This document shows positions 53,401-61,811 of a DNA stretch of 64,000 bases, piece after piece. The notes beneath the pieces are model-generated. The model was not told the DNA's origin, did no database searches, and saw only the letters and a program-made list of their open reading frames with translations. Origin of the DNA: Leifsonia sp040686855 (GTDB taxonomy: Bacteria > Actinomycetota > Actinomycetes > Actinomycetales > Microbacteriaceae). The DNA lies in NCBI RefSeq assembly GCF_040686855.1, contig NZ_JBFBOG010000001.1:310001-374000 (forward strand), read 5' to 3'. The position numbers and the translations under genes are program-made. How positions within the stretch are numbered: the stretch's first letter is position 1; every line of letters begins with the position of its first letter.

Positions 53401-56400
53401 GGTCGCAGGTCGAAGACACCGTCGATGATTCCGACCGGCGCTCCCGCCGCGTCGGCACAGGTCAGCTGCGTCAACGCGTAGCCAGGAATGGCCGGACCCT
53501 CGGAGAGCGCATACGCCCCGGTCGGGACGGTCACCTCCGTGATCGCGCTGTTCGGGCGCCCCGCCGTGTAGCTGCCGGTGACGGTGTGCCCGGAGACGCC
53601 GGTCGCCGTCAGGGCCCAGGAACCGCTGGGCTCTGTGCCGCCGAAGCCGGCGGCGACGGCCTTGGCCAGGGTGATCGTCCCAGTCGGGACGTCGGCGCAG
53701 CCGGACGATTCGGCGGGCACTGTGCCGGTGCTCAGGGTCGCGGTGTTGAAGAGGCCCGTGCCGCGGCCGTCGCAGTGCGCCTGGCCGACATCGAGGCCGT
53801 TCACGCGGACCGTGTACCTCACCGAGTAGGTGTCGACGGTCCCGGCGGCCAGCTGCGACGCCGTCGCCAGGTGTGTGCCGTCGAACGGGATCGGGTCGCC
53901 GTTCTTCGTCGCGGAGCTGTCGACGATCTCGACCCCGGCCGCGAAGGCCGGAGCATCGGTCAGGTCGTAGAACTGCGGCTTCGAGGAGGCGTTGCCGACG
54001 GTGATCGTGTAGGAGACCGCATAGTGACCGGATGCCGCATCCAGGACCGGCACACCGTCTGGGACCTTGGTCATCGTCAGCGATCCGGGAGCATCGCAGG
54101 CGGAGCTGGTGCCCGTGCGATCGGCGGAGAGCACGGTCGCCGTATTGAGGAAGCCTCCGGCGCCCTGACGGTCGGGGCATGCGGTGGTGCGGTCGTCCCA
54201 GGCCGCGGCTGTCACGGTGGCGTTCACGGTCACCGTGTAGCGGTCGGTCTCACCGGCGGAGAGGGGATGCCCGGTGGCGAGGACGGCACTGGCACCGGCG
54301 AAGTCGCCGGCGGTGGGTCCCGTCCACCGTGCGCTGTTCACCGTGATCCCGCCGCCGTAGTGCAGCGTGTCGGACAGCGTGTAGGTGGTCGCTGCCACGG
54401 CGCTCCGGTTGGCCACGTCGACGGTGTAGATGATCGTCCAGGTGCCGTCCGCGTTCTGGGTCGCGGGATCGGCGAGGGCCTTGCCGATGGTCACGCCCTG
54501 GTCGCGGTGGGTGTTCGTGATGGTGCAGACGACCGCCTGCCCCGCCGCCAGTCCGCGCAGGGTCGCGTCGCCGGGATCGCCCTGCGTCACGGAGACGGTG
54601 CCCCCGTGACTGTCGACACAGCTCCAGTCGCCGGGCGAGAACTCCGCCGCAGCGTCGAAATCGGGCGAAGGCGCTTCCGACAGCGCGTAGGCGGCGCCGG
54701 TCGTCACAGCGACGGGCTCCGTTCCACCGCCTGCAGAGTTGGTGACGGTCGGCGAGCCGTCGTCGCCGGTGCCGGTGAGGATCCACTCGCTCGCAGGGAC
54801 GATCCCGCCGGTGACGACCTTCTCGAGCTGCAGCGTCGGCGCGATCTCGGTGACCGGGTTGGTCACCGTCACCGCGACGGTCCCGTCCGCAGCGATGATC
54901 GGCGGGTGGGGCTGGATGGTCGCCGCACCCCAGGTGGCGCCCGTCACCGGCGCCGGTGCGTCTTCGGCGAACGTCACGACCGCGCCTTCCGGCAGGCCCG
55001 AGACGACCTGGGGGATGCCGTTCAGCAGGCCGAGCGTGCCCGAACCCGGCTGCCCGGCGATGCCGCCGGTGTACTGGTAGTGGACGGTGTACACGGTCGC
55101 GGGCGGGATCAGGTACGCGCCCGATCCGGTGACGTGCTTGACGATCGAGAACGCGCCGGTGTTCAGCGTGTACGTATTCGTCACCAGTATGTGAATCGTG
55201 GCGTCCTTCCCCGTGATCGTCACGGGGCTGTCGGGGCTGAACGACACGTCGCTCAGCGTCGCGCCCGGCACCGGTGCCGACGGCTGCTCCCCGAGGACCA
55301 CGGAGGCACCCACCGGCACCGCCGGCCCGTCGACGACCACGCCGTCGTTCTTCACGACGAGGAAGCCGCTGCCGGCCGGGAAGCTCCCGTCGGCCGCCGC
55401 ATCCCACTGATAGTGGACGGTGAACTGTGCATCGGCTGCCACCAGCGATGCGGCCGAGCCGATGACGACCTTCCGGAGGTCGAAGCTGCCCGTGTCGTGC
55501 GTGATCGGGTTGGTCAGCGTCACCGCGACAGTCGTCCCATTGCCGATCATGACGTCATTCACCGAGAAGGACGGCGTGCCCCAGGTGCCGTTCGGGATGC
55601 TCGGGAGGTCGGTCTCGGTCAGATGGACCACCGCGCCCTCCGGGATGGGAGACGATGTCACCGCGGCGCTGCCCGATGCCGCGGTGACATCTCCCTGCCC
55701 GGCGGCATATCCCGAGCCGGCCGGGTAGGTGTAGTGGACGGTGAACGGCGTGCCCACCGGCACGAGCGCGGTGTCGCCCGTGATCGCCTTGGTCACCGAG
55801 AACCGCCCGGTGTTCAGGGTGGCCGTGTTGGTCACCGTCACGGTGACGGTGCTGCCCTTCGCTCCCGCGGTGATCGGGCTGCTCGGGGAGAAGACCCCGA
55901 CCGGCCCCCAGGTCACCCCGGGGACCGCGCCGGGAGCCGCCTCCCCGAGCGTGACCACTGCTCCGACGGGGACGGCGACAGGGGCGCTCGCCCCGCCTCC
56001 CGTGGTCACGGTCACGCTGCCGTTCGCGGCCGGATACACGCCGGGCTTGGCCGGGTACGACCAGGTGACCGTGAAGGGCGCCGAGTTCGGGATGGCGCCC
56101 GCGCCGGTGCCGATCACCGACTTCTGCACGGTGAAGGACGCCATGTCCAGCGTGATCGGATTCTCCAGGCTCACCGCGACGTTCGTGCCGTTGCCGATCG
56201 TCACCGACGAGGAGGGGGTGAACGCCGGGCTCCCCCAGGTCGCTCCGGTCACCACCGGTCGCGTCGGCTCGGTGAGCGTGACGACGGCGCCCGTCGGGAT
56301 GCTCGGGCTCATCGCGGTGCTGCCGTCCGTGACGGTCAGGTCGCCGCTTCCGGCCGCATAACCGGATCCCGCCGGGTACGCGTAGTGGACCGTGAAGCTC

Positions 56401-58631
56401 GCGCCGGCCGCTGCCTGCGCCCCGTCCCCGGTGACGTACTTGGTCACGCTGACGGTGCCATAGGTCTGCACGATCCGGTTGACGAAGGTGCAGGAGATCG
56501 GCACGTTGGCAGACCCCGTGAACGACAGCGTCGTCCCCGAACCGCCGACGGTGACGGTCTGCCCGTTCACCAGGCAGGTCGATTTCGCGCGGTCGAGCGT
56601 GTAGCCGGGTTTCGGCGCCTCGGTGAGCGCGACGGTCGGGCTCGTTCCGGGCGCGACGCTGATGCTCGCGCTGGTGAACCCGGTGTTGCCGTTCTGCGTC
56701 GTGGTGTCGGAGAAGGAGCCGAGCGTCCCCGACGAGGTCGTCCCGGTGTAGGACCATCCGTTGGCGGCCGGCGAGTTGTCGAGGACGTTGCCCGCCGTGT
56801 CCTCGATGCGCTTCTGGATCGTCACGACGTTGCTGCACGCTCCCGTGGCGAGACTCGTCAGCGTCGCACCGAAGCCGGTCTCCGATTCGGGGAAGTAGTC
56901 GCTCCCGGCGGTCGGCCCGGAGACCGCGCGCAGGTTCTCGGTACCGCCGTCGACGCCCACGCCGATCGCGACCAGCCGCTCGCCCAGCGCCCCCTTGATC
57001 CGGTTGGCCGAGAAGATGCCCTGCTCGACGTAGGCGAGACGCGCGTTGCTGCCGTCCGCGCTGCCGTCGCCGTAGGTCGTCGGGTTGCCGTCCGTCAGCA
57101 GGATGACCAGGTCGAAGCCGCTTCCCACCTGCCCGAGCCCGCGATCCCAGTTGGTGTAGCTGGCAGGAGCCGGGAGATTCCCGATGAAGTCGTGCAGCGG
57201 CTGAGCGCTGGCGGCGGTCGCGGTCGATGTCACGCCGAGGCTCGTTCCGGCCGTCGCGGCGAACGTGTAGATCGCGAGCGACGACGGTGTCCCGGTGAGC
57301 GCGGTGACGACGTCGTTCGCCGCGGACTTCAAGGTCGTCTGCTTCGCGCCGCCCATCGACCCGGACTGGTCGAGCACGAGGGCGATCCTCAGGCCGCACA
57401 TCTGCTGGACGCCCGGGTTCAGCAGGGACTGCGCGAACAGCCCGCTGAACCGGTTGCCGTTCGCGTCGGTGTACACGCTGTTCGCGTCCGTTCCCGGGAC
57501 CGTCGTGGTCGAGTTGGCGGCCAGAGTGCCCGTCCGGAAGTCGTAGGACGTCGGTGCGCCGGCACTCGAGCTGCCGACGTCCAGCGTCGGGTTCAGGAAG
57601 TACCCGGGCGCCGCGCCCTGCGCCGAGATGTCGTAAGCCGATCCCGCCGGGACGGTCAGGGAGCACTGGCCCGCCGCGATGGTGCAGGAGACGGCGGCGC
57701 CGCCCGCGGTCGGCACGGCCTGGTACACGGCGCCGTTCGGGAGGGAGCCGACCGTGGTGGCGCCGGTGCGCTGACCGCCGGCGCGGACGACGATCGTCGC
57801 CATCGGCGGGGGTGTGTAGGTGTTCGTGATGGTGCACGCCGCGGTGTCACCGCTGTGCAGCTGCAGACCGCTGAGGGCGCCCGAGGCGAACGTCCCGTTC
57901 GCCGTGGCGCCTGTGCAGACGATGCCGGTCAGGGTGTAGTTCGCCGGTCCCCCGCTCTCGGTGATCGCGTAGCTGCGGAGGGCGGACGCGCCGTTTCCGG
58001 TGGTGGCCGTGGCCGTGACCGTCTGCGGCACGCCGCTCTGGAACGTGGAGGAGCTGGCCGGGCTCGTGTCGTTGCCGTTGCTGCGCTTACCGGTCAGGAG
58101 GTAGGTCCATGAACTCGGAGTGGCGGTTCCGCCCCCGGTGTTCACGACCGTCTTCGTGATCGTGAGCACCGGATCTCCGGCCGCGAGTGTCTGAACCGCA
58201 TCGGTCTGCGGGGAGAAGGGCTCCGCTGCGGGCTGGTGTGCAGGGGGCGCCGCGGGAGCGGAGACGGTCGGAGCGGAGGGGGTCGGAGCGGTGGGGGTCG
58301 GAGCGGAGACGGTCGGAGCGGCTGAGTCCGGAACGTTCGGGACCGGGTCCGGCGCCGCTGCCGTCGGCGCCGGACCCGGCGTGACGCCGGCACTACCCGA
58401 TGTGGCCGGCGCACCCCCCGCAGCTGCGGTGGTCGTCGCGGTGTCGTCCGCGGAGGCAGGAAGGGCGGCGCCGCCGAACACGACGCCGACCGCCAGGATC
58501 GGGGCCATGACTCCGGCCAGCAGACCCTGCCGCGATGGCCACCGGCCGTGCTCCCGCGCGTCGCGTCGAGCCGCTCTCCGGGCGTTCCGGGCTGTTTTCG
58601 AGCGCGCTGAAGCGCCCTGATGGGTAAGCAT
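50409..58631 (-). CDS. Giant cell-wall-anchored surface protein (vWA, DUF5979 and SpaA/DUF11-like repeats, LAATG anchor)
   Basis: A secreted protein of about 2,740 residues. An extended signal peptide (basic residues to about 34, then LLAGVMAPILAVGVVFGG, cut near ASA) precedes a Pro/Ala/Thr/Ser-rich stalk (about 80-150). A prealbumin-like module (about 155-275) is followed by a von Willebrand A domain (about 412-600) with MIDAS motif DQSGS at 422-426. Five DUF5979-like repeats of about 110 residues follow (from about 725; each has TGDxx...FTVHYxYPAGSG). The rest is SpaA/Cna-B- and DUF11-like beta modules ending in CTFTNT-type strands. The C-terminus is LAATG, a hydrophobic helix and RRRR, as for class E sortase anchoring. 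ATG at 58631 is used; GTG at 58634 is the alternative. Likely an adhesin. Confidence 0.9.
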   Translation of the reverse strand: MLTHQGASARSKTARNARRAARRDAREHGRWPSRQGLLAGVMAPILAVGVVFGGAALPASADDTATTTAAAGGAPATSGSAGVTPGPAPTAAAPDPVPNVPDSAAPTVSAPTPTAPTPSAPTVSAPAAPPAHQPAAEPFSPQTDAVQTLAAGDPVLTITKTVVNTGGGTATPSSWTYLLTGKRSNGNDTSPASSSTFQSGVPQTVTATATTGNGASALRSYAITESGGPANYTLTGIVCTGATANGTFASGALSGLQLHSGDTAACTITNTYTPPPMATIVVRAGGQRTGATTVGSLPNGAVYQAVPTAGGAAVSCTIAAGQCSLTVPAGSAYDISAQGAAPGYFLNPTLDVGSSSAGAPTSYDFRTGTLAANSTTTVPGTDANSVYTDANGNRFSGLFAQSLLNPGVQQMCGLRIALVLDQSGSMGGAKQTTLKSAANDVVTALTGTPSSLAIYTFAATAGTSLGVTSTATAASAQPLHDFIGNLPAPASYTNWDRGLGQVGSGFDLVILLTDGNPTTYGDGSADGSNARLAYVEQGIFSANRIKGALGERLVAIGVGVDGGTENLRAVSGPTAGSDYFPESETGFGATLTSLATGACSNVVTIQKRIEDTAGNVLDNSPAANGWSYTGTTSSGTLGSFSDTTTQNGNTGFTSASISVAPGTSPTVALTEAPKPGYTLDRAKSTCLVNGQTVTVGGSGTTLSFTGSANVPISCTFVNRIVQTYGTVSVTKYVTGDGAQAAAGASFTVHYAYPAGSGYAAGSGDLTVTDGSTAMSPSIPTGAVVTLTEPTRPVVTGATWGSPAFTPSSSVTIGNGTNVAVSLENPITLDMASFTVQKSVIGTGAGAIPNSAPFTVTWSYPAKPGVYPAANGSVTVTTGGGASAPVAVPVGAVVTLGEAAPGAVPGVTWGPVGVFSPSSPITAGAKGSTVTVTVTNTATLNTGRFSVTKAITGDTALVPVGTPFTVHYTYPAGSGYAAGQGDVTAASGSAAVTSSPIPEGAVVHLTETDLPSIPNGTWGTPSFSVNDVMIGNGTTVAVTLTNPITHDTGSFDLRKVVIGSAASLVAADAQFTVHYQWDAAADGSFPAGSGFLVVKNDGVVVDGPAVPVGASVVLGEQPSAPVPGATLSDVSFSPDSPVTITGKDATIHILVTNTYTLNTGAFSIVKHVTGSGAYLIPPATVYTVHYQYTGGIAGQPGSGTLGLLNGIPQVVSGLPEGAVVTFAEDAPAPVTGATWGAATIQPHPPIIAADGTVAVTVTNPVTEIAPTLQLEKVVTGGIVPASEWILTGTGDDGSPTVTNSAGGGTEPVAVTTGAAYALSEAPSPDFDAAAEFSPGDWSCVDSHGGTVSVTQGDPGDATLRGLAAGQAVVCTITNTHRDQGVTIGKALADPATQNADGTWTIIYTVDVANRSAVAATTYTLSDTLHYGGGITVNSARWTGPTAGDFAGASAVLATGHPLSAGETDRYTVTVNATVTAAAWDDRTTACPDRQGAGGFLNTATVLSADRTGTSSACDAPGSLTMTKVPDGVPVLDAASGHYAVSYTITVGNASSKPQFYDLTDAPAFAAGVEIVDSSATKNGDPIPFDGTHLATASQLAAGTVDTYSVRYTVRVNGLDVGQAHCDGRGTGLFNTATLSTGTVPAESSGCADVPTGTITLAKAVAAGFGGTEPSGSWALTATGVSGHTVTGSYTAGRPNSAITEVTVPTGAYALSEGPAIPGYALTQLTCADAAGAPVGIIDGVFDLRPGQDVTCTFTNTPQPAHLTLVKDVEDPDHSGTAKTPHDWTLTATPEFAGLQAVSGRGDPNLADGVDAVPVWAGSYDLTESGPSGFEPGDWSCEGANVVGGVVTIPLGADVTCTISNTAELPHLTLVKTVDNGATNGSGVPSDWIVSAAGPTHVSGAGSDDPGDPNPAITDIGVAVGDYTLSEDGSGAPAGYVWSALACVARNGDTVTALTTSVDDPTLHLSEGDDVTCTFTNSAIPASWTLSKTSDRGLSVMPGDVITYTLTLAHTGGVYPKLLSLLNVDDLSGVIDHATFVPGSLFASDGTAAVTGGRLNWTLVNPTLASFALTYQFRVDPNAWGVSIRNALTPPQNVSCVGDNDCVTESDTPDLELWKTSEVTAQPDPDDATEVLPGGQVTYTLHAHNPTAIDLPAGQTETDDLTGVIGHAVVGSLGAGLTFDGEHTLTWTLPAVPAGGSADVSFVATVTKDRGGYALTNVLVPDTGHCLAPSEENPADCTTTNRVPFIDLGLVKTSSTQGPVDDDPGSSSTYAYTLTVTNNSDEAVAAATVTDPLPPQITVDSAQGTNGFDQIPAGWTPTYDPVTNTVTIGIPSMAFAESAAIRVHVLVKPVVDGSVGVPVNPVDPGQPGPAPITPPDTIDNTACVALAGDTVPDNDCSTSSVQQNAVEANIYVQCQADIPSLHYAIRTTSGISDEPVTVKWIPSHPGDNGVPSTDLPPDPAGLTRTLHDGDTGSILWPGGAVDGEGVGIGFPGWRPIEAGDYDSDGTLRFPASSVFAGLVYDPATVASDAWRYPSTVTISVNPTAVYTVTYPPATTACAVARTTAVGFTKTASAQVVPPGGTFTYTLQAHDLGLGAANPVTISDPIPADIRVDTITTDQTAFPRWQDCAVSGERDGFGGTLNCSLFGPISQAAPNTPAITLGVTLRPSTAAASIVNTATLCFADMDDPRQTGCESSTATIYTSRVALLAATGSTLWWVSGAATAILLAGLGTVVLGIRRRRVG

Positions 58632-58659
58632 CACTGCACCGCCGATTCGGGTCGGACGT

Positions 58660-58684
58660 CCCCGGTCGGGTCGGGTGACCGGGG
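58660..58684 (-). promoter_or_regulatory. Perfect inverted repeat in giant-gene leader
   Basis: CCCCGGTC (58660-58667) and GACCGGGG (58677-58684) are a perfect 8-base inverted repeat with a 9-base spacer. It lies 28 bases before the giant-gene start codon. It may be an operator or an RNA hairpin near the ribosome binding region; the gene lacks a clear Shine-Dalgarno. Confidence 0.45.
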
Positions 58685-58823
58685 TGCATCTCTCGTGTTC
58701 AGGTCACGATTGGCCCAAACGATAGAAGCGGTGCAGAGGGCCTGACAGACAACCAAACGTTATTGCAAAAGAATCCGCCGGATGACTTTCGGATGGGTCC
58801 GTGACCGTTTACGTTCGCAGACC

Positions 58824-59042
58824 ATGAACGACAGCGACACCTTCCACGCGATCCTCAGACACGATGGGGTGGAGAAATCCGCGGACCTGCCCCTCCCGGC
58901 CGACAGAGCCGCACCGCCCCGGATCCGCGTCCACGCGGTGGACAGCTCCGGCGCCCGCGTCATCGACGTGTTCATCCTCAAGGACGCGGAGAAGTGGCCG
59001 ACGACGGCCTCGTACACCTACCTGGCCAGCATCCCCGACTGA
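58824..59042 (+). CDS. Small hypothetical protein
   Basis: A 72-residue soluble protein beginning MNDSDTFHAILRHDG, with a beta-strand pattern (RIRVHAVDSSGARVIDVFIL) and an ending EKWPTTASYTYLASIPD. It is divergent from the giant gene (about 190 bases between starts) and ends 3 bases before the convergent ispE. No family is recognised and no clear Shine-Dalgarno precedes the ATG; an in-frame ATG lies at 58782 and is less likely. Confidence 0.55.
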   Translation: MNDSDTFHAILRHDGVEKSADLPLPADRAAPPRIRVHAVDSSGARVIDVFILKDAEKWPTTASYTYLASIPD

Positions 59043-59045
59043 CCC

Positions 59046-59981
59046 TCAGTCCCCGACGATGCGCGCGCCGTGCACCGGTCCGGTGGCCCGCACGGCCTTG
59101 ACCCGGGACGCGCTCAGCGCGATCTGCAGATCGAGCGCCGAATCGAGGTCCGCGGCCAGGAACGCCACCGTCGGCCCGGAGCCCGACACGATCCCGGCGA
59201 GCGCGCCGTTCATCTCCCCCAGCTCGATGACGTCGGCGATCTCCGGGGCGAGATGGATGGCGGGCGCCTGCAGGTCGTTCGTCAGCGCCTCCGCGAGCAT
59301 GGCCGGGTCGCCGGCGCGCAGGGCGTGCAGCACGGCCGAGTCGACGCTCGGCGTCAGCTGTGCCGGCGCGATGTCGCGGGCGTGACGCTCGCGGTGCCGG
59401 TCGAGCTCGCTGTACACCCGCGGGGTGCTGAGCTCGCCGTCCGGGAGCGCGAGCACCCAGTGGAACTGGCCGGTCGCGAGGGCCGGGCTGAGCTGGTCGC
59501 CGCGGCCAGTGCCGATCGCCGTGCCGCCCACGAGGGCGAACGGCACGTCCGCGCCCAGGCGCGCGGCCAGCGCGTGCAACTCGTCGCGGCCGACGTCGGT
59601 GCCCCAGAGGGCGTCGCACGCGACGAGGGTCGCCGCGGCGTCGGCCGAGCCGCCGCCCATGCCGCCCGCGATCGGCACGTGCTTGTCGATCTCGAGGCGC
59701 ACGCCGCCGGTGTACCCGGTGCGCCGGGCCAGCAGGCGCGCGGCCTTCAGCGCGAGGTTGGAGTCGTCGAGCGGCAGGCTGCTGGTGTCGATGGATCCGC
59801 CGAAGCTGAGGGAGAACTCGTCGTCCGGGTAGGCGCGGACATCCTCATAGAGCGAGACGGCCTGGTAGGCGGTCGCGACGTCGTGGTAGCCGTCCTCCAT
59901 GACGGCGCCGACGCGCATGAAGACGTTGATCTTGCCGGGAGCGCGAACGTGCACGCTGTCAACGTCCCACCCGTCCACCAT
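59046..59981 (-). CDS. ispE: 4-diphosphocytidyl-2-C-methyl-D-erythritol kinase
   Basis: Phosphorylates CDP-ME in the MEP isoprenoid pathway. The 311-residue GHMP kinase has VRAPGKINVFMRVGAVMEDG then YHDVATAYQAVSLYEDV, the ATP-binding PIAGGMGGGSADAAATL and a C-terminal GALAGIVSGSGPTVAFL. It is the last gene of a minus-strand run (metG-tatD-rsmA-ispE), 52 bases after rsmA. The rsmA-ispE order is typical of actinobacteria. Confidence 0.96.
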   Translation of the reverse strand: MVDGWDVDSVHVRAPGKINVFMRVGAVMEDGYHDVATAYQAVSLYEDVRAYPDDEFSLSFGGSIDTSSLPLDDSNLALKAARLLARRTGYTGGVRLEIDKHVPIAGGMGGGSADAAATLVACDALWGTDVGRDELHALAARLGADVPFALVGGTAIGTGRGDQLSPALATGQFHWVLALPDGELSTPRVYSELDRHRERHARDIAPAQLTPSVDSAVLHALRAGDPAMLAEALTNDLQAPAIHLAPEIADVIELGEMNGALAGIVSGSGPTVAFLAADLDSALDLQIALSASRVKAVRATGPVHGARIVGD

Positions 59982-60033
59982 GCATCCAACCTACACACCC
60001 GGCGGACTCGTCGCTGTGCAGCTGCTGAGAGCT

Positions 60034-60885
60034 TTACGCGACCGAAACGGATGCGAGCCGGGCGAAGTCCGCGAGCGCCAGCTGCTCGCCGCGCAGGCTC
60101 GGTTCGAGGCCCGCCGCTTCGAGCGCGGTCGCCGCGGACGTCGGGTCGCCGAACACCGGGGCGAGTGCCTGCCGCAGCGTCTTGCGGCGCTGCTGGAAGG
60201 CGGCATCGACCAGCGCGAACGTTCGCAGGCGCAGGGCCTCGTCGCCGGGCTGCTGGTCGTGCCGCTCGAAGCCGACGAGCACCGAGTCGACGTTCGGGAC
60301 CGGCCAGAAGATCTGACGGCTGACCGAACCCGCTGTGCGCCAGCTGCCGTACCACGCGGCCTTCACGCTGGGCGCGCCGTAGACCTTCGAGCCGGGCTGT
60401 GCCGCGATGCGGTGGCCGACCTCGGCCTGCACCATGACGACGCCCGAGCGGAGGCTGGGGAAGCGCTCCAGGAAGTGCAGCAGCACCGGGACGGAGACGT
60501 TGTACGGGAGGTTGGCGACCAGGCGCACCGGGTCTGCGGGGAGCTCGGTGATGGCGAGCGCGTCCTTGTGGACGACGGTCAGGCGCTCGGCGGCGTCCGG
60601 GGCGAGCTGGGCGACGGTGACCGGGAGCTGCGCAGCCAGGCGTCCGTCGATCTCGACGGCGATCACGTCGGCGCCGGCCTCGAGCAGGCCGAGCGTCAGC
60701 GAGCCGAGGCCCGGGCCGATCTCGACCACGCGATCGCCGGGTCGCACCTCGGCGACGCGGACGATGCGGCGGACCGTGTTCGCGTCGATCACGAAGTTCT
60801 GGCCGAGCTTCTTGGTCGGGGTGACGTCGAGCAGTTCGGCGAGGTCGCGGATCTCGGCGGGGCCCAGCAGGCGCAGCTCGCTCAC
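60034..60885 (-). CDS. rsmA: 16S rRNA dimethyladenosine transferase
   Basis: Dimethylates two adjacent adenines (A1518/A1519 in E. coli numbering) near the 3' end of 16S rRNA with SAM. The 283-residue protein has KKLGQNFVIDANTVRRIVRV, motif I VVEIGPGLGSLTLGLLEAG, VIAVEIDGRLAAQL and the catalytic NLPYNVSVPVLLHFLE. GTG at 60885 overlaps the tatD stop (GTGA), so the two are coupled. Loss of this enzyme gives kasugamycin resistance in known species (ksgA). Confidence 0.96.
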   Translation of the reverse strand: MSELRLLGPAEIRDLAELLDVTPTKKLGQNFVIDANTVRRIVRVAEVRPGDRVVEIGPGLGSLTLGLLEAGADVIAVEIDGRLAAQLPVTVAQLAPDAAERLTVVHKDALAITELPADPVRLVANLPYNVSVPVLLHFLERFPSLRSGVVMVQAEVGHRIAAQPGSKVYGAPSVKAAWYGSWRTAGSVSRQIFWPVPNVDSVLVGFERHDQQPGDEALRLRTFALVDAAFQQRRKTLRQALAPVFGDPTSAATALEAAGLEPSLRGEQLALADFARLASVSVA

Positions 60886-61811
60886 GCGATGATCCCGATC
60901 GGCGTGGTGGGCGGCGGTCCCACCGGCTCGCTGTCCCAGCGGCGGTAGACGAGCTCCGTGTTGGAGGTGATCTGCGCCGCGAGAGTGGAGGCGTCCGTGC
61001 CGATCACCTCGGCCATCGCGCGGAGGGTGTGCGGGATGAGGTACGGCGCGTTCGGGCGACCGCGGTAGGGCGTCGGGGTCAGGAAGGGGGCGTCGGTCTC
61101 GACCATGATCAGGTGGCGCGGAGCGGAGGCCAGCGCCTCGCGCAGGTTCGGCGCGTTCTTGAACGTCACATTGCCGGCAAAGGACATGTACCAGCCGTTG
61201 TCGGCGCAGATGCGGGCGAGCTCCACATCGCCGGAGAAGCAGTGGAACACGGTCCGCTCGGGCGCCCCGACGCGCTTGAGGGTGGCGACGACGTCGGCGT
61301 GCGCATCGCGGTCGTGGATCTGGAGGGCGATGTCGTTCTGCTTCGCGATCTCGATGTGCGCCTCGAACGAGCGGAACTGCGCCTCACGGCGCGAGCCCTC
61401 CTCCGTGCGGAAGAAGTCGAGGCCCGTCTCGCCGACGGCGCGCACGCGCGGACGGCCGGCGAGCTCGGCGATCACCGCGAGGGCGTCATCCAGCTCGCCG
61501 CGCTCGGCGTAGTCGGGGGCATCGTTGGGGTGCAGGGCGACGGCCGCGAGCATCCGCGGCTCGATCGCGGCGGTCTCGGCCGACCAGCGCGAGGTCTCCA
61601 CGTCGTTGCCGACCTGGACGACCCCGCGCACGCCGACGCTGGAGGCGCGGTCGAGGTGTTCGCGGTAGTCGAGCGGTTCGTCGCCGTCGCTCATCTCGAG
61701 ATGCGTGTGGTTGTCGTACACCGGGACGGTGAGCGCTTCGGGCAGCGGCGGGTACGCCAGGTCCCGACCGTCGGTGACGTGCCGCTGGCGGACGAACGAG
61801 GGGTCCGTCAT
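60882..61811 (-). CDS. tatD: TatD-family metal-dependent hydrolase/DNase
   Basis: A TIM-barrel hydrolase with DNase activity in studied members. The 309-residue protein has the N-terminal metal site VYDNHTHLEMSDGDE, AVALHPNDAPDYAERGE, RAVGETGLDFFRTEEGSRRE, IALQIHDRDAHADVV, FHCFSGDVELARIC and VETDAPFLTPTPYRGRPN. ATG at 61811 overlaps the metG stop (ATGA). The metG-tatD-rsmA order is widely conserved. Confidence 0.95.
   Translation of the reverse strand: MTDPSFVRQRHVTDGRDLAYPPLPEALTVPVYDNHTHLEMSDGDEPLDYREHLDRASSVGVRGVVQVGNDVETSRWSAETAAIEPRMLAAVALHPNDAPDYAERGELDDALAVIAELAGRPRVRAVGETGLDFFRTEEGSRREAQFRSFEAHIEIAKQNDIALQIHDRDAHADVVATLKRVGAPERTVFHCFSGDVELARICADNGWYMSFAGNVTFKNAPNLREALASAPRHLIMVETDAPFLTPTPYRGRPNAPYLIPHTLRAMAEVIGTDASTLAAQITSNTELVYRRWDSEPVGPPPTTPIGIIA

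Noticed and set aside
52539..58112. A very long open frame opposite the giant surface-protein gene
   Set aside because: Its product is Arg/Asp/Gly/Val-rich low-complexity sequence with no motif. It is a by-product of high GC at third codon positions of the real gene on the other strand.
58250..58345. Short direct repeats of about 15-18 bases resembling a small tandem array or CRISPR
   Set aside because: They encode the Pro/Ala/Thr/Ser-rich stalk (APTPSAPTV repeats) of the giant surface protein, with no spacer structure.
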